The notes beneath the pieces are model-generated. The model had not been told where the DNA came from. It ran no database searches and saw only the letters and a list, made by a program, of their open reading frames with translations. Positions 1 to 9,340 of a stretch of 64,000 nt of DNA are shown here, one piece after another; within the stretch, counting starts at the first letter, position 1, and each line of letters starts with the position of its first letter. The stretch is from Acheta domesticus (Eukaryota; Arthropoda; Insecta; Orthoptera; Gryllidae): the NCBI GenBank assembly GCA_031308135.1, contig JAHLJT010008446.1:160313161-160377160 (forward strand), in the 5' to 3' direction. The translations under genes were made by a program, and so were the position numbers.

Positions 1-439
1 AATTATTTTTTGCCTATTATTGTTATTTCTTGGTTTTCCTGACATTGCGGTGGAAAACAGCGTTTTTGGGAAATTACATTTCTGGTTTTGTTTGAAGAGT
101 AGCAAAATTTGTTTATGGTAAGTTTTGAGCGACAAAAAAGCGAGAAATTTCCTTATTATTAATTTTTAATTTATCTGCGTAGTTTCTTGGTTTTCTTGTT
201 TTTAGGATGCTAAGTTGAAATTCAAGTTAGCAGCATTTGTTATAGCAGTGCCAAATGAAGAGCGACAAATTTTTTTTCGTAACAAATTAGCGACAAAAAA
301 GTGACACATTCGGAAATTAATTTCAAATGATGCTGACAACTTTGCGATTCTAACTTTACGGAGCTCGATTGTCATTCCACACAAACCGTTGACTTGCGCA
401 CACAATAGCCGTGTCCGTTTCTCCATCCCGCTTCTCTGA
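1..439. other. AT-rich 3' flank of a non-LTR relic
   Basis: Low-complexity AT-rich DNA. The minus strand of roughly 300-440 may continue ORF2 of the relic to its right, just past the endonuclease domain, but the frames are broken. Nothing can be assigned in 1-300. Confidence 0.4.
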
Positions 440-1230
440 CTGTTGCAATTCCGGAGCATTTACTGCTAAATGAATACGTACGGGCAAATGGTCGGATTCG
501 GCCCGTACTTCGATCACAAAATCCCTTATATTGTTTATTCTCTCCTACAACAATAAAACATAATCTATTACACTAAACCCATTCCCACTAATAAACGTGA
601 GTTCACCTTCTGTATCCTGTCCATGATTTCCATGTAGAATTTCGAGATTAAAACTTTCGCATAATTCCAATCATTCCTGACCATCATTATTGAAGACTGA
701 GCCTTTGCTTTTTCTAGAATTTGCTCTCGCTTCTTGGCGATTGAAGCTTGAAAATACGTTCTGCTCAGTGCCAATTCGGGCATTCATGTCCCCTAAACTA
801 GTAAATCAGTATTCGCATACTTCTGCTTCAACGTATCTAAGAAATCATTGAGTACTCCGAAGGCTTCAGGAGAGAAATAATGCGAACCCTGTCGGTGGCG
901 GTAAATAAATACATCGAAATGTCTGTATTTTGCATTAGTACTCTCATACATAGAAAATTATCTGAATTTGTAGGAATTTCATTAATAAACTGCATTAACC
1001 TAGCGCGAAATAAGCACGCAACACAACCTGGACCTCTTCCCCCTCTGCGTTTTTAATTTTTGCACACTGTTGAAAAACAAGGTATATTAAAGTTTCACCA
1101 TCCTTCCACCAAGTTTCAACGAGACTTATTATGTCAAACGTATTTATGTAGCTCTGGAAGTCATGATTTTCGAACTTTAGCCTACACCTTTGATATTCCA
1201 ACAACCTATTATTATGACCTATTGGGCGAA
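440..1230 (-). pseudogene. Non-LTR retrotransposon ORF2, endonuclease domain (relic)
   Basis: Decayed apurinic-type endonuclease (exonuclease-endonuclease-phosphatase fold), the domain that nicks target DNA for target-primed reverse transcription. Read in the minus frames it shows, in family order, a start region with FDIISLVETW (about 1100-1130), a GDMNARIG-like block (about 770-795), TFISGNGFSVIDYV (about 555-600) and the C-terminal SDHLPV signature (479-499). Stops and frameshifts separate the blocks, so it cannot make the protein. It lies directly downstream of the ORF1 relic on the same strand and belongs to the same element. No reverse transcriptase domain follows, so the element is lost or truncated leftwards. 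The family is sure; the clade (CR1/L2/Daphne group) is inferred from the ORF1 type. Confidence 0.72.
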
Positions 1231-1509
1231 GTGCTGGATTCCGACTCACCGCGGGTTTCCTGCTGCTGCGAGTTGTTGAGTCTCCGCGATCCCGTCCGGG
1301 ACTCGACGAGTGCCGCGAGCACCGCCAGGAACGCGAACGAGAGCGCCTCCGCCGCGAAGCCGCGTGGTGAGCGGTCGCCCCAACCACCCCAGAACAAGGC
1401 TCAGCCGCGACCACGGCCGCGAAGAGGTACCCGCTTGCACGGCGAGGGCGTCCACCCTCCTGGGTCCCGTCGCTCTACTCCCTCCCTCGCCCGCGGACCG
1501 GCCGACAGC

Positions 1510-2259
1510 TCGCCCAAGACGAAGCTACTCCCCGACTCGACAAGCTTGTCGAAACGAATTGACGCCTGCCAGAAGGCAGCTGCCAGAAGGCAGAAGGCAG
1601 CAGAAGCTAGCTTTCAACTCCTGCAAAAATGAGATTAAAGCCTTACGCGTTTGTCGCACTGCCCAGCTCAAGTCCTCACGGACGCGCACACTGCCATTCC
1701 GAGAGAGATACAGCTCCTCCCGCTTCTTGAACGAGGCCAGCTTGGCCACAATCATGCGCGGTTGTCCGTGGCGCCGCCGTCCGATCCTGTGCGTTCGCTC
1801 GATATCGTGGAGCTCCAGCCCGACACCCAGCTGCTCTGCTAAATCCAGAATGTACTTTTCGGAGTCCGCTCACGACTCATTCCGCTGCTCCGGGATGCCA
1901 GTAACAATAATATGTAATCAACCTTGCGCGCCAGCCGCTCGTTCGCTTTCTGCATCGACTGCACCGTACCCTCTGCCAATGCGACTCGAGCCTGTATCCC
2001 GTCTATCCTCTATCCCGTCTATGAGCTCCTTGTGGATTTTATAGATGGTTTCGATGATACCAACGTTAGTAGGAGGCCCTGGATTCAGCTCCACCCCACC
2101 GATCGCCAATAGCACCGCCACCACCGCCACCACCGCCGCGCCCAGCGCGCTCGCAAGGAGCCCCAGCCCCTGCGCACTCCTCCGGGCTCCGCCACCGCGC
2201 CGCAGGCAGCCCCTGGCCCATCGGCCGATCGCCGCCCGCCACTGCTCCGTCGACACCAT
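1510..2259 (-). pseudogene. Non-LTR retrotransposon ORF1 with 2A-like motif
   Basis: The minus frame opens with Met at 2259. A basic, GC-rich N-terminus is followed by a hydrophobic run (about residues 33-53) and then GGVELNPGP at residues 54-62 (about 2074-2100). This closely resembles the ribosome-skipping 2A consensus D(V/I)ExNPGP, with Gly in place of the usual Asp. Such 2A-like motifs are known in ORF1 of CR1/L2-type elements of invertebrates. After a frameshift, a second part (about 1590-1850) reads as an L1-type ORF1 RNA-binding region: a HDIERTHRIG block, then IVAKLASFKKREEL and VREDLSWAVRQTRKAL. ORF1p would coat element RNA as a chaperone. It is broken by frameshifts and short repeats near 1560-1620. 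GC content is far above the flanks. Confidence 0.7.
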
Positions 2260-2324
2260 CCTGCTGCAGGTAGAGCGCTCAGGAAAACACGTCCGCTCGG
2301 CTCTGCGTCTGCCGAGAGACTGGC

Positions 2325-3180
2325 TCGGGTATATTCTATATCGCTATTACCGACAGTGAAATAGGTGCAGCGGTGGAGTTGCCATCTTTGTAAAAAAATT
2401 CCTTAACACATCACCAGCCACCTTTAAATATAAATAATACTTTTGAAAATGTTAGTGTAGCTATTTAGCAGGAATGTCAATCTACTCTAATAATTACTTC
2501 AATTGACAAGCCCGTTAATATTCCATGCACATCAGGTGATTTTGATTCCTTATTTTTTTTCAGCCAACCCACATTTGTAATTGGCGATTGGAATGTTAAA
2601 CACTCTGCGTGGGGAAGTAGACTAAATTCACTTGCTGGTAATCTGTTACTAGTGATATACAATGATTAAATCTGTCAGTTCATGCTCCTGATGCACCCAG
2701 CTACTATCCATACTGTGCGTCAGTGTAAGAGGATATTCTGGATTTCGGCGTTTATAACATTAATTAAAATATTCACGTCGAGATTCATATCACCCTGCAA
2801 TCTAATCACCCCGTAGTTTCTCACTTGGCACAACCGCAGAAGAAATTCGCCCCGCTCAACCTTATCATTTACGTAATGGAAACTGGCCATATTATTACAT
2901 GCTACGTACGTATCTTCTGCCTCCACTGCCATCACTCCGAACTACACAGGAATTCGTCAGCGCGATTGATTCACTTACTCATACCATTTTAGATGCCCTA
3001 GACCTAACGCCCCCCACAACCCATTAACACACACCGCATCCAACAATATCACCTGTAGTGAAGGGATTGATAGCCTATGATAGATTGATAGATATTCATA
3101 GATTGATTGATTGATTGATATTTTGATGTTATATTTGAAATCACTAATTGAGACATCGATATCCTCGTCTAAAATCTTAT
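2325..3180 (+). pseudogene. Jockey-like non-LTR element, endonuclease domain (left part)
   Basis: Plus-strand frames give GGVAIFVKKFL (about 2371-2403) and VIGDWNVKHSAWGSRLNS (2577-2630), the hallmark of Jockey-clade endonucleases (normally GDFNAKH.AWGS). These are followed by decayed sequence that should contain the SDH region. A (GATT)n-like stretch lies at 3089-3118. The reading is shattered by stops. It abuts the minus-strand ORF1 relic at about 2325. Its continuation, linker and RT, resumes after 7541, so the 4.35-kb piggyBac-like element sits inside it. Confidence 0.7.
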
Positions 3181-3591
3181 TTAACCCTGCTGTAGTCCTC
3201 GGGTCCATTTCGACCCAAATACAATTTTAATTTCTTGCACAGCTTAAGAAAATGGTGCGATCGTTCTGATACTCCATGACAATTATTTTTGACTGTTTTC
3301 TACCAGTATATAAAATGTCATTAATTTATTTTCAATACGAAAGGAATTATAATTTTTTTTACACATAAGTTCTTCGGGTCCATTTGACCGTGACATTTCT
3401 CATGTTGAACTCTTGTTACAAATTTCATATAATAACTCGGTAAATTCGTAGAAATCAACTATGGAACGATTGGATATTTATTGGAGACTCTATCTTCTTA
3501 CAAGGTGTACAATAACAATATTTCGTCGAATAATACTATCAAACTACGAAAATAATATCGAAGTACACGCAAGCTTCCGCGGCTCGAGTTC

Positions 3592-3863
3592 ATTACTTCT
3601 CGGCTGTCCGGGTGACGCCGCGTCGTTGGCAGAGAGGCCGACGTTTCGCCTAACATGTCGTAGGCTTCCTCAGGGCAGTGACACGAGATTGTGTGAGTCC
3701 AGTGTTATATATTGTTCTGACTGGGCGCTCGGGTGGGGCAGGTGCGCCGTGATTGGCGGAGGGGTCCCTGCAATTGGCTGGCGGATGGGGCCAACCCAGG
3801 CCCCGCGCCAGTCGTCCCCGTGGTCGGACGGCGGCGAACAGCCCCGTGACAGTCCCGAATGGC
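3592..3863. repeat. Left inverted terminal repeat of PLE 1
   Basis: Reverse complement of 5968-6236 with only about two mismatches seen (for example at the CGCGTCG/CGCATCG site near 3620 and AATTGG/GATTGG near 3772). It is an inverted copy of the element's 3' end, including the last ~160 bases of the coding region. The start codon of the long ORF lies at its inner edge. Confidence 0.92.
3644..3673 (-). ncRNA. Hammerhead-ribozyme-like motif, left arm of PLE 1
   Basis: On the minus strand: CTGAGGA, a GCCT/AGGC stem around a loop, then GAAAC. This is the inverted twin of the motif at 6158-6188. It matches the hammerhead catalytic core CUGANGA..GAAA, with one extra A before stem II. Hammerhead motifs are reported in PLE terminal repeats. 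Activity is inferred only. Confidence 0.5.
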
Positions 3864-6126
3864 CTACTTACTTAAATGCGAAGATTGGAACACACTGGAC
3901 TACGTGTCCTCGAAACGGGCTGCGCAGCAGTATGAGGAGACAAAGACAAGGCAATCTAGAAAATTCGGTAGTTTGGTTACAAAACAACGGCCGAAACAGC
4001 CTACCGTCACTTTGTCGAAAGCCATTGTCAACCTGAGTGGAGAAGAACTAGACAACGCCACAGTTGCTGTCCTCGCCAAAGGGCTCAACTTCGCGACAGC
4101 ACCTAAAGAAATACCCATTGCTGACATCGTGGCGGGGGTAGAAAGTGCGCTGTTGGGAACACCTGAAGAACAAGCCGAGGACATTCGGAGAAAGACCGCC
4201 AGGATAGTCAAACACGCACGAGCTCCCCGTAATAACTTAGTAAAGGAAGAGCGCTTGGCATTAAAGGCTTTGCGAGACAGACGAGATCTTGTTATTGTAC
4301 CAGCGGACAAAGGTAATGCCATGGTTATCATGAAAGCCACAGATTACCATGATAAAGTGGCTTCCATCCTTGCTGACGACTCCACGTACACGCTTCTGGA
4401 GCACAACCCGGTGAACAAGGTAAGAACGGAGGCCGCCTCTCGAATTCGTAACTCGCATTGCATTGAGGCTACGAAGAAGTTGGCGTTATGTCGGAATAAC
4501 TCGTCGACGCCCAGGTTTTACGGCCTACCGAAAGTGCATAAAACCGACGTGCCGCTACGTCCCATCGTCAGCGCCATCAATTCGCCAACCCATTCTCTTG
4601 CGAGACTGGTCGCCGCTCACCTCGCGCCGCTCGGTGAAGACATGCGATACGCCGTGCGGAACTCTTCGCACTTCGTGGACATCATTCGGCAACAAAGACT
4701 AAGCGAGGGTGACTTGCTGGTCAGCTTTGACGTGACATCTTTGTTCACCAAAGTCCCAGTAAACGAAGCCGTGGAAGTGATGCGTCAGAAATTACAGGAA
4801 AGGAGCCAGCCGACAGAATGGGCAGATCTGGCTGCCTTCTGCCTAAATTCCACCTTCTTCCAGTACCAAGACCGGTTCTACGCCCAAGTGGAAGGAGCGG
4901 CTATGGGCTCGCCTCTGTCACCCATCGCCGCCAATCTATTTATGGAAGCGTTTGAGACCGAGGCTCTACGGAACGCTCAACATAAACCATCTCTCTGGGT
5001 TCGGTACGTGGATGATACATTCGTAATATGGCCTCACGGACCGGAATTATTAGAAGAATTTCAACGGTTCCTCAACAATATCCATCACAACATCAAGTTA
5101 ACTATGGAGATGGAAGTGAACAACTGTCTCCCTTTCTTAGATGTTCTCGTCAGTAAACGGGATGATGGCACCTTGGGACACTCAGTCTACCGAAAACCAA
5201 CCCACACAGACAGATACCTGCACGCAGATTCGCATCACCATCCGTCCATAAAACTAGGTGTACTAAAGACACTGACCACCAGAGCTGTGAAGGTATGCGA
5301 CGAGCGCTCTCTTCCCAAAGAACTCCAGAACCTTGAACATACGTTCCGAGCCAACGGCTATTCCCGGAAAGCGATCAAAAGAGCACTTTCCCGTGCTACG
5401 GGCCACCCTGAAGGTTGCGGCAATGCCGACGGTCGCGGTGTCTCCGAGGGCCGCGGCAACGGTGAAGGTCACCACGCTTCTTCGGAGACAAAGGAAAGTG
5501 TTCGCACTCGATTAGCCGTGCTTCCCTACGTCCGCAACGTCACGGATCGAGTGGGAAAATTATTACGGAAAAACAACATCCGCATAGTGTTCACAGCTCC
5601 CGACAAGTTGCACAACGCCTTGGTACGCATTAAAGATGCGTTACCACCTCTCCAGTCGGCAGGTGTATACGAAGTCCCCTGCAGCTGCGGCAGAATGTAC
5701 ATCGGCGAGACCGGGCGCACTGTGCTTGAACGGCTTAGAGAACATATCGCCCACTATAACCGAAATCATACCAAACGTTCGGCTATAGCGCACCACTCTG
5801 AGACAACGGAACACGCTATAGATTTTGACAAGACCCGGCTCCTGCATAAGGAAAACCGGTACTGGCACAGGCGAATCAAAGAGGCTCTGGAAATTAATAG
5901 AAGGCCGCACAATTTCAACGCGGACGCAGGCCTCAATTTAAACCACGTATGGAAGTCCCTTCTACCAGCCATTCGGGACTGTCACGGGGCTGTTCGCCGC
6001 CGTCCGACCACGGGGACGACTGGCGCGGGGCCTGGGTTGGCCCCATCCGCCAGCCAATCGCAGGGACCCCTCCGCCAATCACGGCGCACCTGCCCCACCC
6101 GAGCGCCCAGTCAGAACAATATATAA
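3859..6126 (+). CDS. Penelope-like polyprotein: reverse transcriptase + GIY-YIG endonuclease
   Basis: An intact 755-residue ORF. The first Met is at 3859; an in-frame TGA at 3847-3849 excludes an earlier start. Domains in order: an N-terminal region with the PLE-typical VIVPADKGNAMV block (about 144-155); the RT core with FYGLPKVHK and PLRPIVSAINSP (about 220-245), VSFDVTSLFTKVP, and GAAMGSPLSPIAANLFME; catalytic YVDD at residues 383-386; NNCLPFLDVLV and YRKPTHTDRYL; a low-complexity Gly/His linker (about 514-540); and a C-terminal GIY-YIG nuclease with GVY (602-604) and YIG (614-616), followed by the conserved Arg stretch. A CSC pair precedes YIG, as usual in PLEs. It would nick target DNA and reverse-transcribe element RNA in the nucleus. 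The last ~53 codons lie in the right inverted repeat. It is slightly shorter than typical Penelope ORFs, so its N-terminus could be incomplete. Confidence 0.93.
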   Translation: MAYLLKCEDWNTLDYVSSKRAAQQYEETKTRQSRKFGSLVTKQRPKQPTVTLSKAIVNLSGEELDNATVAVLAKGLNFATAPKEIPIADIVAGVESALLGTPEEQAEDIRRKTARIVKHARAPRNNLVKEERLALKALRDRRDLVIVPADKGNAMVIMKATDYHDKVASILADDSTYTLLEHNPVNKVRTEAASRIRNSHCIEATKKLALCRNNSSTPRFYGLPKVHKTDVPLRPIVSAINSPTHSLARLVAAHLAPLGEDMRYAVRNSSHFVDIIRQQRLSEGDLLVSFDVTSLFTKVPVNEAVEVMRQKLQERSQPTEWADLAAFCLNSTFFQYQDRFYAQVEGAAMGSPLSPIAANLFMEAFETEALRNAQHKPSLWVRYVDDTFVIWPHGPELLEEFQRFLNNIHHNIKLTMEMEVNNCLPFLDVLVSKRDDGTLGHSVYRKPTHTDRYLHADSHHHPSIKLGVLKTLTTRAVKVCDERSLPKELQNLEHTFRANGYSRKAIKRALSRATGHPEGCGNADGRGVSEGRGNGEGHHASSETKESVRTRLAVLPYVRNVTDRVGKLLRKNNIRIVFTAPDKLHNALVRIKDALPPLQSAGVYEVPCSCGRMYIGETGRTVLERLREHIAHYNRNHTKRSAIAHHSETTEHAIDFDKTRLLHKENRYWHRRIKEALEINRRPHNFNADAGLNLNHVWKSLLPAIRDCHGAVRRRPTTGTTGAGPGLAPSASQSQGPLRQSRRTCPTRAPSQNNI

Positions 6127-6236
6127 CACTGGACTCACACAATCTCGTGTCACTGCCCTGAGGAAGCCTACGACATGTTAGGCGAAACGTCGGCCTCTCT
6201 GCCAACGATGCGGCGTCACCCGGACAGCCGAGAAGT
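5968..6236. repeat. Right inverted terminal repeat of PLE 1
   Basis: Partner of the left repeat. It contains the ORF's C-terminal codons, the stop codon at 6124-6126, a TATATAA stretch at 6120-6126 and the hammerhead-like motif. The 16-bp target duplication starts two bases outside it. Confidence 0.92.
6158..6188 (+). ncRNA. Hammerhead-ribozyme-like motif, right arm of PLE 1
   Basis: CTGAGGA at 6158-6164, stem GCCT (6166-6169) with AGGC (6180-6183), GAAA at 6184-6187, then CGTC. It has the conserved core order of a hammerhead with a 10-nt stem II loop. One extra A separates CTGAGGA from the stem, so cleavage is uncertain. Confidence 0.55.
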
Positions 6237-6399
6237 AAAAATAATATCGAAGTTCTACGAACAGCTGGGAGCAATGTCAGCTCTCTAAACTACGGATAGA
6301 CGGTTCTTTCTAAAACTAGAACGTAGTATTCTGATGTGTTTCTTCCTCTTCCGATAATGTGGAATCTCCAATTGTATGTAACAATCAATGAATAATTAG

Positions 6400-6960
6400 G
6401 CGTTTTCCGAGGCAATTGTCCAATCAGGCAGCACATGCCAAAGACTTGGCAAATACTGAGGGAAATGCTGAATGAACCACGTTAGTGTGGAATGCACAAC
6501 CTCCGGCAAACAAGAAGGGCAACCCAGAGAACAAAATATGGGAATAAAAGTTGTGCTACAATTATCTTCACTTCTGAAGGATAACAATATAACTCCTGAA
6601 AATTTCTTTACATCATAACAGTTGGGTCAGGAACTTCTCAAACGGGACATCAGTCTCGGTGGAACTATGCGCAAAAACAAATTTTCTATACCGCCAAAAC
6701 TCCTCCAGACAAAGGGCACAACAAACTAATATTCTACTTTCGCATTTGCGAGTTACCCGACATTAGTATGGTATGTGTCACGTCTGAGCAAGTGTGTTGC
6801 CCTTCAAAGCATCCTTTACAATGATATCAGAGGCTGCGAATCTACAGAAAAGAAACCAGAAATAATGACAACCTATAATTCTACAAAGATAGCTGTTGAT
6901 ACGATTAGTTCTTATTCACAGAAAAAATACATTTTTGTGGCCTATTGTAGTTCTCTATGA
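6400..6960 (+). pseudogene. piggyBac transposase relic (C-terminal half)
   Basis: Plus-strand frames contain FRGNCPIRQHMPK (about 6401-6438), matching the piggyBac region that reads F.GR.P.RQY.P.K. Next come NNITPENFFTS (about 6585-6617), like the NF(F/Y)TS block after a catalytic Asp, then GGTMRKNKFSIPP (about 6660-6700) like VGT.R.NR..IP. Finally EKKPEIMTTYNSTKIAVDTISSYS (about 6850-6915) corresponds to KP..I..YN.TKGGVD, where the third catalytic Asp is retained within AVDT. Several stops and frameshifts break it. It lies inside the TTAA element and on the same strand as its left end, and the PLE separates it from the N-terminal half. Confidence 0.75.
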
Positions 6961-7541
6961 CAAAATAAATATTTTACATCAATTGAAACGTTTTTTTCAC
7001 AAAAGCAAATTCGGATTGTTAATAAAAATGTTATAAAAAACAAACACTTTTTATAGAAAACTTGGGGAATCGTTTGTAAAGCCGTTATTGAACCCAGCCA
7101 CAAACTTCATCAAGAGAAGAAAAAAACCGATGCAAAATCACCGTCTTAAAAATTACGTTTATTTATATTCTATTCAAAAAGGGGAAAATGGAATGTGTTA
7201 CAAAATATAAGAATATTACTTTTCGTTGCTACAAATAACAACTTTTCCTGGTAAAATCATGTCAATCACATTTGTACTACATGGGTGTAATACAATTTTT
7301 CTATAAGTGCAGTTCATTATTTTGCTATCACGCATATTCAAAGAACATTATTTTACATTATTGCACCATCTTATAAATAAAATAAATGTGTATAATTCAC
7401 ATTTTGGTGTATAACTTTAACTTCATATTAAGAATAATAAATATGATCAGTGGAAAAGTAAATAATCTGCAAGAGAAATTATATGGGTCCATTTGGACCC
7501 AAGAATCTTGAAAAGGAGTAAATTGATCGCAGCCGGGTTAA

Positions 7542-8058
7542 ATCTTCTAACTGAAATTGTGAGGCAACTTTTGGCCTTCGTCCATGCGCAAAAGATTCAT
7601 TTCCAAACTTAAATGGCAAACCCATCTGATCATACACTGTGGAATATTACTCGACGTCTTCAGCCCAAACCCACCAATCTACCAACCCTTGTAGGTGGAG
7701 AAGAATATTTTCCTTCCGATAAATGCGATATGTTGGGAAATTACTTTGCATCAACATTTAATTCTCATCCTTCTCATAATTGGTAACATGATAATCGTAT
7801 TCAAGAAGTAATTGCACAACCAGAAATAACTATTCCTCAATGCCCTAAATTTATTTCACCAAACGGAAATCATTAAATATCTTGAACTAGCAACCCCGAA
7901 ATTATCAAATGGCCATGCCCTAATATCAACTTTTTTGTTAAAACTCCTTCCTTTTAAAGTATTAGTACATATTACAACAATATTTAACGCCGCATTGAGA
8001 CAACGTACTTCCCTTATAAATGGAAACCTGCTCACATTATTCTCATTCTAAGGCCTGG
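7542..8058 (+). pseudogene. Jockey-like element: linker and start of RT (middle part)
   Basis: Resumes the Jockey-like frame after the piggyBac insertion. LTEIVRQLLAFVHAQKIHF and then SDHTLWNITRRLQPKPTNLP (about 7625-7680) match the Jockey linker segment S.LWR.TK.L, followed by LVGGEEYFPSDKCDMLGNYF. It ends in LILRPG just at the edge of the solo LTR, and the frame is taken up again after that LTR. Stops occur near 7611 and 7785. Confidence 0.7.
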
Positions 8059-8483
8059 TGTAGCGTCGTGGCACGCTCAAACGGTGACTACCTGCGGCGG
8101 ATGGAAGGATGTTAAACAGAGGGCGCAGAAGATGACGCATTGGGAATTTCTACCTAGCGCGGATACGGCCCGGAGGAAATGAGGGTGGCGAAAGGCATGA
8201 AAACAATGCCACCTTCTTCTTGTTTCTCAGCAGCGTCGGCGTGCGGTTGTGCGTAAATGTGTGCGAGTGGCACGGCAATTCATTGTCGTGACGAGCGAGA
8301 CATGCATTAGGTTTCAGATGTAGAGCGGTGTGGTAGCCGTTCGATTAAAATCTCTCCAAGTAGTGGGATCAACTTAGTAAGCAGTGAAATTTTTTATTTG
8401 TGACTACGGTCTATTTTATGAATAAACTCACTGTTAACAACCCACTCTCGTCTGTGTGTTAATTACACACATATGACGCCACA
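8059..8483 (+). mobile_element. Solo LTR, 425 bp, with CTGG target duplication
   Basis: Begins TGTAGCGTC and ends GACGCCACA, an imperfect 9-bp inverted terminal pair with the TG..CA ends of LTRs. It is flanked by CTGG at 8055-8058 and 8484-8487, a 4-bp duplication. An AATAAA-like signal (TGAATAAAC, near 8420) precedes the last 65 bases, as in an R/U5 region. It interrupts the Jockey RT between two codons; taking out the LTR and one CTGG makes the flanking frame continuous. Superfamily (Gypsy or BEL/Pao) cannot be told without an internal region. Confidence 0.82.
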
Positions 8484-8918
8484 CTGGGAAAGCACAAAAT
8501 AATCCAACTAGCTACCGCCCGATTAGCTTGCTCCCCACAATGGGAAATCTATTTGAAAAAGGTATACTCTCTGAGTTAAATTCTTACTTCAGCACAGTCA
8601 ATGCCATACCACCTCATCAGTTTAGATTCCAACTCCTTTTGTCTACGTATCATCAAATCTTACGCCTAACAGAATCGAGGGATTCCATGACCACAAGCAT
8701 ACCGCAGCAGATATTCAAGATGTAGCAAAGGCTTTCGATACCGTTTGGCACCCAGAATTAATTTTCAAATTACGCAGTATAGGTACTTCATTATATATCT
8801 CACGCATCATTGAAAGTTTTCTTATCAAGCGAACTTTTTCTGTATGTCTCCCTGGAGCTCTCTCCGCACCTCTCGCCGTCATAGCAAGAGTACCCCAAGG
8901 CTCCACCCTCTCCCAAAG
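8484..8918 (+). pseudogene. Jockey-like reverse transcriptase (right part)
   Basis: Contains SYRPISLLPTMGNLFEKGI (about 8507-8560), the RT motif YRPISLL...K..E. After a frameshift come KAFDTVWHPELIFKLRS (about 8729-8780), RT motif A with its Asp, and RVPQGSTLS (about 8888-8915), the GVPQGS..SP motif. It breaks off at about 8918 where another repeat begins, before the YADD motif. Non-functional. Confidence 0.75.
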
Positions 8919-8919
8919 A

Positions 8920-9340
8920 TTAATTTGTTGAAAAGTAACAATTTATCGAGTGACTGGAAATAATTTGATAGAGACAAATTATATATGAATATTTGAAAGA
9001 ATTAAGGCAAACAAAGAATCTAAAAATTAATTTAAATCTTTATTGCATATTTTTTTTGTATATTTATAGTGCTTAAGGGAAAATAATTCGTTGCGTACCA
9101 ATTGTAATGTCATTTAAGTTTCTTACAAACCCAAATATAAGGCATATATATTAAATACAATGAATATGTGGTCATAATTTAACGAGAAAATAAGAAAAAG
9201 GCATAAGCTAAATAAAAATGAGGTGGGTACTATTTTCCTTGCGTCAGAAAGACTTGTCGTCATTGGGCGTACTAATTTATTGTGAAATAGTGGATGTAAG
9301 CCGCCATGGCCTCTGAATTTGTCGACTCACTCGGCGGCCA
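8920..9340 (+). repeat. Interspersed repeat family C, copy 1
   Basis: AT-rich segment with a second, diverged copy in the same orientation at 42640-43222. Shared landmarks are TTGAAAAGTAACAAT at the start, AAGGGAAAATAATTC, TGTCATTTAAGTTTCTTA, and an end with GCAAGCCGCCATGGCCTC-like sequence. No coding potential. It truncates the Jockey RT. Confidence 0.6.

Larger units (their letters stand above)
3565..6237 (+). mobile_element. Penelope-like retroelement 1, apparently full length and young
   Basis: Bounded by a perfect 16-bp direct repeat (AAAATAATATCGAAGT at 3549-3564 and 6238-6253), taken as the target-site duplication. It carries one long intact ORF flanked by near-identical inverted repeats of about 270 bp (3592-3863 and 5968-6236), with a 27-bp unique tail (3565-3591) between the left duplication and the left repeat. 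Terminal repeats in inverted orientation and short one-sided tails are known for Penelope elements. A hammerhead-like motif lies in each repeat. Intact coding capacity, a perfect duplication and about 99% arm identity indicate recent insertion. Confidence 0.9.
3185..7537 (+). mobile_element. piggyBac-like DNA transposon 1 (relic with nested PLE)
   Basis: Flanked by TTAA at 3181-3184 and 7538-7541, the canonical piggyBac target duplication. The termini begin CCCTGCTG at the left and CCCGGCTG when the right end is reverse-complemented, 7 of 8 matching. Both ends carry subterminal GGGTCCATTT..GACCC-type motifs (about 3201-3216, 3379-3391, 7484-7500). Inside, a C-terminal transposase relic survives at about 6400-6960. 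A Penelope-like element with its own 16-bp target duplication occupies 3565-6237. The flanking Jockey-like element continues on both sides, so this insertion is younger than the Jockey copy and older than the PLE. Confidence 0.8.

Noticed and set aside
1060..2359. Long plus-strand ORFs (190, 244 and 104 codons) in the GC-rich block
   Set aside because: They lie antisense to the ORF1 relic with its 2A-like and RNA-binding motifs. Their composition (Pro/Arg/Ser-rich) is typical of reverse frames of GC-rich coding DNA.
3461..4036. 191-codon plus ORF overlapping the PLE start
   Set aside because: It is a shadow of the left inverted repeat; the same peptide is read on the minus strand of the right repeat (5933-6274). 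Neither resembles a protein family.
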